From: Voacanga thouarsii
Lineage: Eukaryota; Streptophyta; Magnoliopsida; Gentianales; Apocynaceae
Direction of reading: 5' to 3'
DNA length: 64,000 nt
Assembly (NCBI GenBank): GCA_026120185.1
Contig: JANUWF010003375.1
Location: 3,662,736-3,726,735 of the forward strand
Shown here: one piece after another, positions 35,651 through 45,621 of the stretch
Layout: each line of letters begins with the position of its first letter
Numbering within the stretch: the stretch's first letter is position 1
Program-made: the position numbers and the translations under genes
Notes under the pieces: generated by a model
Told to the model about the DNA's origin: nothing
What the model saw: only the letters and a program-made list of their open reading frames with translations
The model's database searches: none

Positions 35651-36881
35651 CTCTATTTTGGAGAGAACATTGGAGATATGGAAAGAGTTTCATCCATCCT
35701 ATATGCAACGGACACTCAAGCTACTTCATCAAGTTTTTTCTTGTTAACAAATAGCTCTTAGGATTTCTATGGACAAGCCTTTCTCCTCTTCTTGCAGAAT
35801 TACATTGAGCTACAAATTCCTTGGAAAGTATTACTCTCTTTTTTTTCTTTGTTTTATTTTAGTCCCATTGTACGCGCATTGCATACTTCTTTAGCCAATG
35901 AGAACATTGTACATTTTAAGTGTGGGGGAGAGAGAGAATTGAGTATTATCATTGCAAGAATTTTTTTTTAAAACTTTGAATTTGAAATTTTTGAAAAAAA
36001 AAATTGAAAATGGGGGTAAATTGAGCTAAATTTTTTTCCCCAATTTTTGGCATGTTTTAACTTGTTTAGAATTACAATTCTTTGTCTTTTGATGTGCGAA
36101 TTTGGATTAAGGTTGTTTTGATGGGATTTTCTTTGGTAAATACATATATTTGATGTGATAAATACCAAGTATTAAGAATTTTGCTCAACATTGTCTATGT
36201 TTTAGTAAATTTTATAACATTGTGTTTCTTAGAGATTGATAAGAAACTTGTGATGAAGTATAAGTAAGGAACTCTGGCCTATTTATATTCTATGATCTTC
36301 TAGCTAGTTCTAATTCTGGGTTTAAGTAAATGTAGATTAGGGTAAGAAAAAGAGCTATTAGAGTAAAGCAATGCAAATGCTAAAAAATCACTCATTATAC
36401 CTTTACTAGGCATTTGCATTATTTTAACCTAATGAGGGTAATGTAAAAGTTGAAAGATTTTTATTCCATCTCTATTAGGCAAATATATTTACCCTGAAAA
36501 ACACAAGCGTATGGATCAATTTTCTATTTACTGCTCAGGTTGCAGTAGCTTTTGAAATTCAAAGAACTTAAGTAGCCCTTATTCCTAGCTCATACAAATC
36601 ACTGGAGTCATATTCTCAAACAAAGAGATAGGATAAGACTGAATTGAATCAATAAAGACTTGTTTAATCTAATTTCAATGGCCTTGGTTTTATCTATCTA
36701 AATATACAGATTTACACGAGTTTAACCTAGTTAGATGACTTTGAACTGAATTTTTATCTCAAGAGAGTTTGAATATTTTTTTCATAACAGTCATTATTGC
36801 CAAAGATCCATTCTTGATATACATCTTTTTTGCTTAAAATATTTTGAATGTACGAATTTGCTTGAGGAGAAGCAAAAGCTT
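35651..36881 (+). other. 3' noncoding tail of the Athila element
   Basis: Contains the tail motif TTTTAAGTGTGGGGGAGAGA (35914-35933), then AT-rich sequence. No supported gene. Confidence 0.55.
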
Positions 36882-36902
36882 AAGTGTGTGTGTGGGGGGG
36901 GG
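36882..36902 (+). other. Polypurine tract of the Athila element
   Basis: AAGTGTGTGTGTGGGGGGGGG directly before TGATATTTAG of the LTR; an unusual PPT with alternating GT, perhaps expanded by slippage. Confidence 0.75.
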
Positions 36903-37427
36903 TGATATTTAGTTATTTCATGCATATTTTAGATAATATTTGAGCTTAAATTCTTTATTTTTTATTATAGGTTGCCACTTATCTCTCCCAATTTTTTCCT
37001 TGTTCGATGTAGATAAAAAAAAATTGAAGATTAGATAAGGAGTTAGGGAGAAAAGACTAAAAAAGTGCCAAACTGAAGAGCCACGGTGTCGTGCTTATCG
37101 TCCTCAATGCTGTCGTGCATCTACAGAACTTCAGAAGTCAATATTCTAGGAGACAATGGCTACGTGCCTCTTAGTGTGCACGCCATCGTGTGTCATTAGG
37201 ATTTAGAAAACGTTGAACATCTAGAGCTTCACAGTGCCATGCCTTTCGACCTTCATGTCATCGTGCATCAATCTAGCACATGGCAATAGTTACTCCCACA
37301 ACGTCGTTTCACAGTAAAATTAGAAGATCAAGGCATGCACGGTGCCATTGTTGTCATCTTTCATGGTGCCGTGCAACTTCACAGATTACCCTTGTTTTGC
37401 AATTTTTAGGGTTTTTTGTGCCAAAAC

Positions 37428-37437
37428 TATAAATACC
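37428..37437 (+). promoter_or_regulatory. TATA box of the Athila LTR
   Basis: CTATAAATAC, 40-350 bp downstream of the GC-rich repeats; the expected position for the start of element RNA. Confidence 0.65.
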
Positions 37438-38140
37438 TCTCTTTACTAACACACAAAAGAGAGCCAGCCATGGATTTCATCAGAGAACCCCTTGGAAGCA
37501 CAAGGGAGAAAAGACAAGAGAAAATCAAGATGGGTTTTGAAGAGAAAAGGGGCTTTACAAAGAGAATTGCAAAATAGAGGAAGAACCTTGTCAATGAGTT
37601 TTCTTCTTTTTTCCTTTTTGTGATTTGATATTGTAGATGTCGATTTGACTAGAATTAAATTGTAATTAAAGTACCCTATTTTACTCTTGTATTGGATGAT
37701 TGTTTGGTTAATTGATTTCTATTTTTAGTAATCTATTACTTGGGCTTGATTTATTAGATTTAATTGATTAGTCAATTCTCTTATGTTGAACTTTAGAAAG
37801 AATCTATGAGATGGGTTCCCTTTGATGTTAATCCAATAGATTTGTTTGTCCTTTGATGAACTTGAGAAAGGATTTGGCAGATTGAGAATTTTGTGGTAGA
37901 TAATGTTTTGGGATCACCTAGAGAGAGGGGTTCTAGGGCTTTTTGGCTTATTGAAATTTTCTCAATTATTATGCATCCTTGGATTTAATTTGTGAGATAG
38001 AAATATCTATGGGTTGGATCCTAAGGTAGTTGAAAAACCTTAGAGAGGGGGTAAATAAGGTTTTTGGCAAGCTAAAAATTTTGACTCGTTTGAAATACAG
38101 TATAATAAATATCATCAAGTTTCTTGGACTGACTTTTTGG

Positions 38141-39141
38141 TGACAAAGAAAGTTATCCAAGAACTCTCTGTGATATATCCTGATTCAGACAAAGAAAGAA
38201 ACACAAAGCAGTTAATGACTTATGAAAGGAAATGAGATACAGAATGTAAAGTGGTTCGATCTACCAAGATCTACGTCCACTACCTTAAGCTCATGCTTAA
38301 GGATTTTCAATCAGATTTTATTTACTCCACTTAATGAAATCAACCTGTACCATATACAAGAGAGGATCACCACGCTAGGTTTTCCAAAACCTCTCAAATT
38401 AAACAATCACAATAAAGTTCACCTCAAATGGATTTTACACCACAATCTTGTACTACAAAGGAGATTGAATAACAATATAACAGTAAAAGCTCACTTATTT
38501 GAGCATATGTTCACTAAGGTACAAAGTACAAACACTTTTACCTTTGACAAAATATAAATTCACTTTGAAGCACTTGATAAAAGGAGATTTTTGTAAACTG
38601 TTAAGCAATAGTGTTTCTTAGAAGAATGTTACAAAAATCTTCTATCTAATCTTGCTTAGAGGCTATTTATAGAGCCAAAAAGTGAAGTGCCAATGGCTAT
38701 ACTTTTTCTGTTAAATTTATCCGTGTTTTGGAGTCAGGTTTCGGACAACGATGCATCCAAAAGGTAAGTCCAAAATGGCACTTTTTTAGGCAGAAACATT
38801 TCAACACTGTTTATAGGATTTTGGATGATTTTTTTAGATGCAGAAACATCCAAACTACTCAGTCTAAAATTTGAGATTTTCAAAACTTTGAAATCTTTTT
38901 TTCTTTGTGTGTTTCAAGATAAAAACCAATTGAATCAAAAGGTAAATAGATATAGGAATTAATAAAAATACCTTAATAACACTTCCTAGTCTAAAATTCT
39001 TCTATAAGGACTTCTTGGTATGCAACCCCATATACTTTGATCTTCTTTTTAATCTTCCATACTTGAATTCCATTACTGAAACATCGCTTAACAATTATAT
39101 CTGAATGCCTTAGAATAACAGAGGTCAAACATGTCCTATCA
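38141..39141 (-). repeat. Probable solo LTR within the Athila LTR
   Basis: Bounded by TGACAAAG and CCTATCA on the + strand. On the minus strand it has TGATAGGACATG as start, a TATA box CTATAAATAG (38661-38671) and the GTAGATCTTGGTAGATCGAA block that I associate with copia LTR R regions. The flanks TTTGG and CATAT do not match, so the exact ends are uncertain. Confidence 0.45.
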
Positions 39142-39577
39142 CATATAGATTCTCATCAATGTTTGTCATAAGTTAAAACATAAGAGAAAGCCCATAGGAC
39201 TAACAATAGTGAATTCACTACTTGAGAAAGAGTGCTTTTTATGCCATTTTGGAAATCTTGTCAATACTTGAATTTGAATTCAATTGACCTAATGGTGTTC
39301 TTATTTGAGTAATTTTTAGGGAATTATCTTTTATTACATGGCTAATCTCCTTTTCATATTCAAATCATGTCTTGTGATCTTTTTTTCTCTACATTGTAAA
39401 ATGGGTTGATGTATTTGTATGCTACTCTTGTGTAGTTAGTAATTAATTAGCTTATTCCTTGTTTTGATTGATTGAACAATAGAATTCAAGTGGAAGTAGA
39501 TGTAATTGACCCAATTCTTGAGGATCTTCAATACTTACCAACTAAAGTATATACTACATGATGGGTATACTTGCCCA

Positions 39578-39610
<33 letters not shown>

Positions 39611-39703
39611 TTGAGTGAATTGGTATTTTATTTTTAAAACTTGATTCAGTTTGGACTTATTTCTTTACCCATCCATAGTGGGTGCTCAGTGCACGAACAC
39701 ATA

Positions 39704-40068
39704 CCCAACACTTAGCAACACCAAGGAAATTAGAAGATATTACCCAATACGTATTATTATCATCATCATCATCATCATTATTATATTTTTCCTATAAGAA
39801 ATTTAAGGAAAATAAAATTCCAAATAAATAGGAAAACCCAAATGGCAGCTAGAAAGAAGGATTTCAGCCAAGGTAAAATAAAAATAAAAAAGGGGAAGAG
39901 GAAATAATTTTGGTGGGGTTAGGATTCAAACCCGAGTCACCAATAGATAATTCTCAACCCAACTACTAGACCACAATGACTCTTGTTCATATCTCCTAAT
40001 TAAATTTCCTTCACTCTCTCAACCCAGGCATCTCATATACCAGTAAAATTCTAGACTTTAGATAACTC
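39704..40068 (-). repeat. Tekay-like LTR fragment, part 1
   Basis: Follows the same order as 4550-4720 of the long LTR (GCTAGA, TTTCAGCCAAG, then the tRNA-like module). It continues after the copia insertion at 53402-53607, where the LTR end is found. The left boundary is not clear. It includes an (ATC/ATT)n run at 39755-39785. Confidence 0.65.
39921..39987 (-). other. tRNA-like A-box/B-box module, third LTR
   Basis: The minus strand reads A-box-like TGGTCTAGTAGTTGGG (about 39957-39973), then B-box GGGTTTGAATCC (39922-39933), then T-runs within about 40 bases. With the copia insertion removed, it lies about 340 bp from the LTR edge at 53607. Confidence 0.55.
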
Positions 40069-41944
40069 TGTTGGAAAGTATGCCCTCAAATACTATGTAT
40101 TCTGTGTAAATATATTGCAAATAGACCCAGCGTCAGGTGGGTCCACTGGACCTAGCACCAGGTAAACTCTGCCCAGCCAGAGTTCTTGAAAAATAAAGTA
40201 GACCTGGTGCCAGGTAGGTCCAATGAACTTGGCGCCAGGTCTACTAAGTTCATTCAGTTTGGTTTGTTTCTTATATTATTGCACATTTAAGGTCTATGTA
40301 TGACAAGTAATAGTCTATGTGTTGGGTCGTTCTTCACAGTAAGGTATAGACCATAGGTACTTGTCATACAAATAAAATTGAATTCTTAGTTGTATGATGG
40401 AATTGGGCATTTTATCAAGGTAAGACTATTATGCCATGAGTTCCAATGAGGAATGGTTTACCTTAAATCAGTGAGTAGTTCACTCACATCATTGGCATAA
40501 GCGTATTACGAATATGTAGAACTGGACCTATAGTAGTGGTCTCTCTTAAAGTATTATAATTATAGAGACTGGACTACTACTGCTTCAGTATGGACGGATA
40601 CCTTCATACTTGAGTATAAGTTAGTGGTCTGACGAAGCTAGGGTCATGTACTTTGTTGTATGTTGGGTGAGATTTCTTTTGTGAGATCAATAACCATATA
40701 CGTTGGTTATATTACTTTAGTTAGTTAAGACAAACTATGCAATAGAGTTTCTATACTTCATTTTGTGAAGCTAAATCACCCCCTTAGGATAATCTAATAC
40801 TCCAGGATCCTGGGAACATGACTCTAGAATGTGTGCTTTTGGGTAGCTTCCAAGGATAAGCAAGTACATTCGAGTGAATCACGGATTATCAAACTAGAAA
40901 TCTAAGGATGGCATATGTCTTTGAGATGGGTATTAGTACATTTATCCTATTTCAATGATAGGTGCTACATAAAGAGGTATTTTCATCATTTCACATGTAG
41001 GTCGGAGACATTATTTTAGCAATATTATTCTTGTGGTTAATATTTTCATATGGTGATAAATGAGAATATTTAAAATGGTGATAAATGAGAATATTTAAAA
41101 TGGTAAAATGCATCTATTTGATAGTAAGGGCATTTTGATCATTTTAGTAGCCATGAATAATATGTCCCTTGGTCCCTGGAGTAGCTCAAGTTACCTTGGT
41201 GTTGTCTAGACACAATTTGGGCTTCATGTATAATTATCTGGAAGAGAAATAAAATTTATTCTAAAAGTCTAATTAGATTTAATTAATTAATCTTGGGCAT
41301 TTCATAAGGCCCTGAAAAGATAATTAATGAATTCAAAAAATTGGGTTGGAATAAATTATTTCATTAGGCTAATAAATGTTGACATATATTAACAATCCAA
41401 TTGGAAATTATCTTAAAGCCCAGAAAAGCTAATAAAGATGATTGGTTTATGAGCCCAACACCAAGCCCATTAGGGCTTAGTGTGCTTTAGCCCACTAGGG
41501 TTTCATTAAGCCCTAGGGTGACCAAAATGTATAGGAAAGAGATGGAAAGGTTTCCCAGCCCTAACTCTCTCCCCCTTGTGTGTGCAGCCACCATTCCTCT
41601 TGTGTTTCCTCTTCCTTCTCTCTTTTCACTCTAGGAGTTGATCTTGGTTATTCAAAGGAGCTTTCACCAAGCTAACCTAAGATCAAGGTAGAGTCATACT
41701 CCAAAAGACTAAGAGAAGGAGCTTGGAGAAGTTTGATGTGTAGGAGTAGAAGATTGGCAGGAATACCGGTCGAACCACCGAGGCCTCCTTCTCCCTTTCT
41801 ATTACAAGATCCAATGCAACCTAGCACATTGTTGTTTAATCGGTGACCAAACAAGACAAGAAAGTACTCTCTCCTAGATGTGGATCGAAAAACTAAAAAT
41901 TTTCCGCTGCGTTTTCTTTGATGTTTTCCGTTTTTGATCCTTTA
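40069..41944 (+). repeat. 5' LTR of copia element 1
   Basis: TGTTGGAAAGTATGCCC to ATCCTTTA, 1876 bp. Repeated CCTGGYGCCAGGT-type palindromes lie at 40128-40250, shortly before a TATA-like TTATATTA (40271-40278). About 29 bp around 41043-41100 are duplicated in tandem here but single in the 3' LTR. A 60-codon frame near 41733 (MCRSRRLAGIPVEPPRPP) has a counterpart in the other LTR. Confidence 0.9.
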
Positions 41945-41946
41945 AT

Positions 41947-41958
41947 TGGTATCAGATC
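41947..41958 (+). other. Primer binding site of copia element 1
   Basis: TGGTATCAGATC, close to the initiator-Met complement TGGTATCAGAGC, two bases from the LTR end. Confidence 0.85.
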
Positions 41959-43605
41959 AAGGTTTTCATCTAGGAGCATGTACTAGGGTTAAAAATTGGA
42001 AAAGGTGGTTCCTTTGCTATGAAAAATGAATCTTTTGTAATTTCATGTTATCCCTTATACATTAGTTTCTAGATCTCATGTACGCCTCGTGGTTAGAGGC
42101 ATAGGATCTTGTATTCTAATGTTTTCCCACTGTTTTTCTGGTTTTGAATAGATGCAATGTATGCCTCGTGTTTAGAGGCATAGGTACTTGTAAAAGCATG
42201 GTTTTATGCCCAGTTTTGCATTTCTCTTAACCTATAAATATTGGGGACTGAAGAACATGGTTGCTAGAATGGTTGAGGGGTGAAAAAATGACTGAAAAGC
42301 ATGATTTTTTCATAAATTGGTGAACTCCAGAACAAACCTGGCGACAAGTACCCAATGGACCTACGCCAGGTCTATTCAGCTCAGTTGGATGGAGAAACAG
42401 AATAGACCCGACGCCAGGTGGGTCCAATGGACCCAATGCCAAGTCCATACTATCCCAAAAAAAAAAGGGGGTAGACCCGGAAGGCGGATGCGCACAATTT
42501 TATCCAAGAAAAGGGAAAACACTGCTGAAGTTCTGTACCTCAATTTTTCCTTGATGTAATTATGTTTTGAAACCATTGTATGAGGTTAATTTTCTACCAT
42601 AGTTTTATTTATCTATAGATAAATAATTTGCATGAAAATGAGTAGTAAATGATAGAACCACTTTAGGATTAAACAAGATCATTAATTTTTAAATTCATGA
42701 TATTTAATCCATTATTTGGTCACTTATGAATAAATGAATAGTTTGAGTATGAAAAAATTTACTTTTGTTATCATGCTTATTTTATTTTTTTGATCAAATG
42801 TGCAAGTTCTTGTGAGACCAAAGTCTAACTAGATAGAACGGTTGTTTATAAAACATTTCAATCTAAGAAACTTTAAAATAAAAGAGTTCATGGTTTATTC
42901 TCTTAAAGGGTTCAATCCTTGCAATAGAGAATAATGTTGAACTTGAGGTTATTTAATAAAGTTTTACTTGGCCATTAACTTAGAAAATTAAAATAAATTC
43001 ATAATTTATTCTCTCAAATGATTTAATCATTGACATAGAGAATATATTGAATTTTATTTTTTTACTAAAGTTAGCGAAGCCATAAGATTCTAGAAAACGT
43101 TTTTAGTCCTAAAACTCTATTTTCAATAAAAGATTAAGAGGGAAAGAGGTTCCAACGACCCCATGGCTTTCGTCACAACTCTCATTAGAGATAGTGGATT
43201 TCCTCCTATCATTCTGAGCATGACCCCCTATAGGATGGATTTCCACAAGTATCTAGAACTAATGGAAAAGTAAAATTAAAAGCCTAGGGTATGTGCTAGG
43301 ATCGAACAACCTACTTTGGAGGTTTTTGGCACTGGATTGTCCGTAGGTTGTGTGAATCAGTGGTCATCCTATCAGTGGAACTTTTTCTAGATTATTACCT
43401 ATTAAGGAAGTTTTGATTCACGATGGTTATACACTTAACTTAGAATGCTATTAATCTTCCTACGAAGCTCTGCTAGTTTTTCTAAGAACCAAACTATTTA
43501 TATTATTGATAATAGTTTTAAGAGTTATCTATTATCAAAGAAATAATATAAACAAATGTGCATTTTTTTGCAAACTAAATGAATATTTTTCGCAATATTT
43601 CAGAA
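41959..43605 (+). other. Leader of copia element 1
   Basis: 1.65 kb without a supported gene. It carries two copies of a stem-loop (42081-42104 and 42160-42182) and a GC-rich stretch with GACGCCAGGT and TACGCCAGGT words (42330-42450) that resembles the LTR palindromes. Confidence 0.65.
42081..42182 (+). other. Paired stem-loops after the PBS
   Basis: Stem GCCTC/GAGGC with loop GTGGTTA (42084-42100) and stem TATGCCTC/GAGGCATA with loop GTGTTTA (42160-42182). They lie 126-236 bp downstream of the PBS, where packaging or dimerisation signals of retroelement RNA are expected. The first stem has one mismatch explained by a C/T difference at a CpG. Confidence 0.6.
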
Positions 43606-43670
43606 ATGTCTGATTTCAATCCATTGTCAATCATTCTCAAGGGCAATCATGAACACTAGGATGGCTGAGG
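43606..43670 (+). pseudogene. gag start of copia element 1
   Basis: ATG at 43606 opens the typical copia gag start (MSDFNPLS, then ILKGN), with stops before the solo LTR. About 120 codons of gag normally found between this start and the next piece are absent. Confidence 0.75.
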
Positions 43671-45582
43671 TGTGAAACCCCAATCGAAACCAACCTTAGA
43701 GTAAGGGGGTTAGGATGCATATCATATTTTATTGCATGTTTAAATATATTTTTATATGATTTTCTATGCTTTGGATTTGTGTGTTATAGTCTCGAGGGCT
43801 TAAATATGTTCATTGAGTAAAGAGGGCAAAATGGTAATTTTTGCTTGAGGTGAAAATAGGGAGATAGCTTGAGGATTAAATAGGAAAAATATTTTAGAGA
43901 GAAAATAAGAACAAGAGTTGTTGTGGTTTAGTGGTTAGAGCTTTGGAATTAATTTTTGAGGTCTTGGATTCAAATTCCATCACTGGAGCTTTAGCATGAT
44001 TAAATTTTATTTTTGTTAGGGAAGGTTAGATTTTCGTCCTTAAGTGCTCTAGAGAAGGGTAAAGGTGATGTCCTAGGGGAGACATGATAGGAGTATTCTA
44101 ATCCTACTCTTGTACCCTACAAAAAATTCCTAAGGGAATTCATACCCTTCTTGGTCCTTAGTTTTTATTACTTCTCGATTTCTTAAATTATTCAATTTAT
44201 TCAAGCCAATTTCATTCCAGAAATTTCAGTAAAGTGCTGTGGCTTTGAAGGTTCAAAATGTCTAGGTGAAAGACATCTTATGGACCGAAAGTGTGGAAGA
44301 GATGGGGAAGGTTCCAAGAGAATTAATTCCCCTAGTGAACCTTCAAAACTTCATTCTAACTATATTCATTTTCCTTCATGTAGTGATCTGAAATTTTTTC
44401 AGCTTCTTGTGCCTTCAAAGTGTCAAAATTTTCAGCCATCATTCCCTCCCAAATGCTGCCAGAAAATGGTCCTCTTGGCCAGCTTGAAATCTGAAATTTT
44501 CTGGCCAAATTCAGACTGCACAAATGCTGTGCAAAACCAGAAAATTTTCTGGGCAAAATCGCAGCATATATGAGCTTAAACCAAGCTGTTTTCTTCCCAC
44601 TCCTTAGCCATGTTTTTCCTTCATAAAGAAGGCTGGAAACCAGCCTTGAAATACCTCTGAATGCCTCTTCAAACTCTCTGCAATCTGACTGAAAAATGGC
44701 AGAAAAAGCTGCCCAGAAAAATGCCAGCAATTAGCGAGACTTGTACAGGATTTTTTTTCCAGCTTTGTTTCCTATTCCAGCCCTGGCCGAAACTTCATTC
44801 TTTTTCTGCAGAAACCTCTCTTGAACAGCCATGAACTGAACCCCATTGTCTTCCCCAAGCTTCTGCACGAAAACCAATCATGGCTACCCTAAAATATCTC
44901 CAATAAACTACTCCAATCATGCCTTGATTGGATTCCAAAATTCCAGCAATCCTAATTTAAAAAACTTCCATAAAATAACCGTTAAACAACCAGACCTTTC
45001 CTTCACCATTGTACCCCCTCTTTTCGGCCACCATTAACCTTCTTCAACCAGCTTTCATCCAGCAAAATCACTGAACATCAGTCGGCTATAGCAGATTCCA
45101 AAAAGCTCTTCATTGATCAAAGATATTCTTGCTATATTTTGTTTCCAAATTTGATTCCCAAAAATATTCTTTTAGGATTTTAACAACCAGCCTTTCTTTT
45201 TCCTTTCAAACTAGAAAAATCATCTACCTAAACTACACAAACAATTCAGCCACTGCAAACATATAGAATTTCAGCAGCTTCAAATCCAAAATCCCTCCAT
45301 TCTCTTCAACCTTCAAGCACACATAGAACACCAAGAACACCTACTCACTTCTCTCGCCTAATACCTCTCCAAACCACTTCAATCTCCTTCAAAAAAAATC
45401 TAGATTTCATCTACTCACTACCGTGAGTCCATCCATACCATTTTTAACATCAAACTCCAAAATCCAACTCCCTCTTTTAGATCAAAAATCAGTATTTTTG
45501 TGAAGGCTCAAGAACACCTTCAAGGTAAGTTTGTTCAAGCAACTTCATCTTCACTAATCTTTGATCTCTAACAAATAAATAA

Positions 45583-45621
<39 letters not shown>

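Larger units (their letters stand above)
36903..39703 (+). repeat. 3' LTR of the Athila element (probably interrupted)
   Basis: Starts TGATATTTAGTTATTTC after the PPT. It has three imperfect CACGGTGCCGTG-like repeats (37078-37385), a TATA box (37428-37437) and an end resembling the other Athila LTRs (CTTGATTCAG..., GCACGAACACA). At 2.8 kb it is almost twice as long as its relatives because about 1 kb near 38100-39150 looks like an insertion. The right edge is approximate. A (GT)n run lies at 39580-39609. Confidence 0.65.

Noticed and set aside
36880..36902. GT microsatellite only
   Set aside because: The run ends in nine G directly before TGATATTTAG and is better explained as a polypurine tract.
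43915..44014. A functional tRNA gene
   Set aside because: Acceptor and anticodon stems are not complementary enough by eye; only the internal promoter boxes are convincing.
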